A DNA stretch of 6,817 nucleotides from Actinobacteria bacterium UBA3028 (GTDB lineage Bacteria > Actinomycetota > Actinomycetes > Nanopelagicales > Nanopelagicaceae), in the NCBI GenBank assembly GCA_002367715.1, contig DFDL01000061.1, positions 1,252 through 8,068 of the forward strand, given 5' to 3'. Shown in pieces: positions 6,077 to 6,817 of the stretch (position 1 is its first letter; every line of letters starts with the position of its first letter). The translations under genes were made by a program, and so were the position numbers. Under the pieces are notes generated by a model that saw only the letters and a program-made list of their open reading frames with translations, made no database searches and was not told the origin of the DNA.

Positions 6077-6697
6077 CTAAAGAAGTGATGCCTGTTGCGC
6101 AAGTCTACTTATAGTGCTCAAATCTTTATCCAAAAGAGCTTGCTTAGGAAACATCCAGCTACCTCCAATTGCCTTCACTGACTTCTCTTCTAGATAATTT
6201 CTTCCATTATCGGAGTTGATCCCACCGGTAGGAATAAATCTAAGCGAGGGGAAAGGCGCCGAAATAGCTTTTAACGCAGGAACTCCCCCCAAAGTTTCAG
6301 CTGGAAACCACTTGAGAGTAGTTAATCCATGTTTGATGCCAAGTAATACTTCAGATGGAGTTGAGACTCCGGGAATATAGGCAAGCTCCAATTCAAAAGC
6401 TTTTTCAATCAAATCTGATCGAATCCCTGCAGATACTGCAAAATCAACCTGTAAATCGTTAGCTCTCGTTAAATCCTCGATTGATGACACCGAGCCAACA
6501 GCCAAAACTAATCCTGGCACCTCTCGCATCATTGTTAGGGCATCCCAACTTGCTTTAGTCCGAAGAGTCACCTCAACAATTGGTAGACCAGCCTCAACCA
6601 AAGTAGATGCTAAGTCTAGTGACCATGAGGCATCCTCAATAACTAATACTGGAATAACTCTGCTCTTTATGAATCCAAAATCTTGAGTGGGGTTCAT
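6077..6697 (-). CDS. kdgA: 2-dehydro-3-deoxy-phosphogluconate (KDPG) aldolase
   Basis: Class I aldolase that cleaves KDPG to pyruvate and glyceraldehyde 3-phosphate, ending the pathway. The 206 residues are normal for the Eda/KdgA family. Key parts are intact: Glu42 in the segment PIVEVTLRT as the proton shuttle, Arg46 in the same motif, the Schiff-base Lys129 in LKWFPAE, and the phosphate-binding end TGGI (157-160) with IGGSW (177-181). The usual GAGT motif before the third strand reads AVGS (66-69), so its threonine is replaced by serine. The ATG overlaps the end of an upstream open frame as ATGA, and a modest GAGAG lies just before it. kdgK follows in the same operon. Some members also accept the galactonate analogue, which sequence alone cannot exclude. 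Confidence 0.95.
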   Translation of the reverse strand: MNPTQDFGFIKSRVIPVLVIEDASWSLDLASTLVEAGLPIVEVTLRTKASWDALTMMREVPGLVLAVGSVSSIEDLTRANDLQVDFAVSAGIRSDLIEKAFELELAYIPGVSTPSEVLLGIKHGLTTLKWFPAETLGGVPALKAISAPFPSLRFIPTGGINSDNGRNYLEEKSVKAIGGSWMFPKQALLDKDLSTISRLAQQASLL

Positions 6698-6817
6698 ACT
6701 CTCTTTCGCACTCTACTAAATAGTTTTCCCTCAGTAACATAAATTAGGAAAATTAAGCACATAGCGCTCATCACTTCATTAGCTCTAGCTAGAATTCCCA
6801 TGGTCATTGAAAAATGA
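6694..6817 (-). CDS. Probable 3' end of an unidentified gene, cut by the window edge
   Basis: One minus-strand frame is open from the right edge (first full codon at 6816) for 40 codons to a TGA at 6696-6694 that overlaps the kdgA start as ATGA; the other two minus-strand frames contain stops. The readable C-terminus contains a hydrophobic stretch, MCLIFLIYV, and ends in a basic tail, SRVRKRV. The 4-bp overlap matches the spacing used by the other operon pairs in this window, which supports a real gene. I do not recognise the family, and 40 open codons in AT-rich DNA could occur by chance. If it is real, the kdgA-kdgK promoter lies outside the window. Confidence 0.4.
   Translation of the reverse strand, partial: HFSMTMGILARANEVMSAMCLIFLIYVTEGKLFSRVRKRV

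Noticed and set aside
1..6817. Search for a novel defence, mobile or RNA-based system
   Set aside because: All long frames are accounted for by transport and uronate-catabolism genes; no repeat arrays, transposase, integrase, toxin-antitoxin pair or structured RNA was seen.

Overview
The window reads as a compact uronate-catabolism locus: a carbohydrate ABC importer without its ATPase, followed by four enzymes that form the complete route from 5-dehydro-4-deoxy-D-glucuronate (the rearranged form of the unsaturated uronates released by polysaccharide lyases) to pyruvate and glyceraldehyde 3-phosphate. All gene calls rest on motifs read by eye; no database search was possible.

Layout. On the minus strand, in transcription order, lie a CUT1-type solute-binding protein (1901-3226), a MalF-like permease (954-1868, TTG start) and a MalG-like permease (82-957, ATGA overlap with the previous gene). 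A 155-bp divergent control region (3227-3381) separates this operon from the plus-strand pair kduI (3382-4197) and kduD (4194-4964, ATGA overlap). Only 13 bp beyond kduD, tail to tail, a second minus-strand operon ends: kdgA (6077-6697) followed by kdgK (4978-6066). Upstream of kdgA an open frame runs in from the right edge (6694-6816) and overlaps kdgA by ATGA, so kdgA is probably not the first gene of that operon. No gap exceeds 300 bases, and I see no tRNA, rRNA, CRISPR array, insertion sequence or phage gene.

How it works together (inference from family knowledge). The importer brings in an oligo- or monosaccharide, probably an unsaturated uronate-containing product of pectin or glycosaminoglycan breakdown. 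KduI isomerises 5-dehydro-4-deoxy-D-glucuronate to 3-deoxy-D-glycero-2,5-hexodiulosonate, KduD reduces that to 2-dehydro-3-deoxygluconate (KDG), KdgK phosphorylates KDG to KDPG, and KdgA cleaves KDPG to pyruvate and glyceraldehyde 3-phosphate. A polysaccharide lyase, an unsaturated glycuronyl hydrolase, the transporter ATPase and a regulator are all absent from the window.

Organism. The DNA is moderately AT-rich (about 42-48% G+C in the lines I counted), with dense packing, ATGA overlaps, purine-rich Shine-Dalgarno sites and an importer lacking its own ATPase. The binding protein has a plain Sec signal peptide and no lipobox. This would fit a streamlined low-GC actinobacterium such as the freshwater Nanopelagicales, but the assignment is a weak guess. 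I found no convincing previously undescribed system; the most interesting part is the divergent regulatory region with its pair of near-identical palindromes 52 bp apart.
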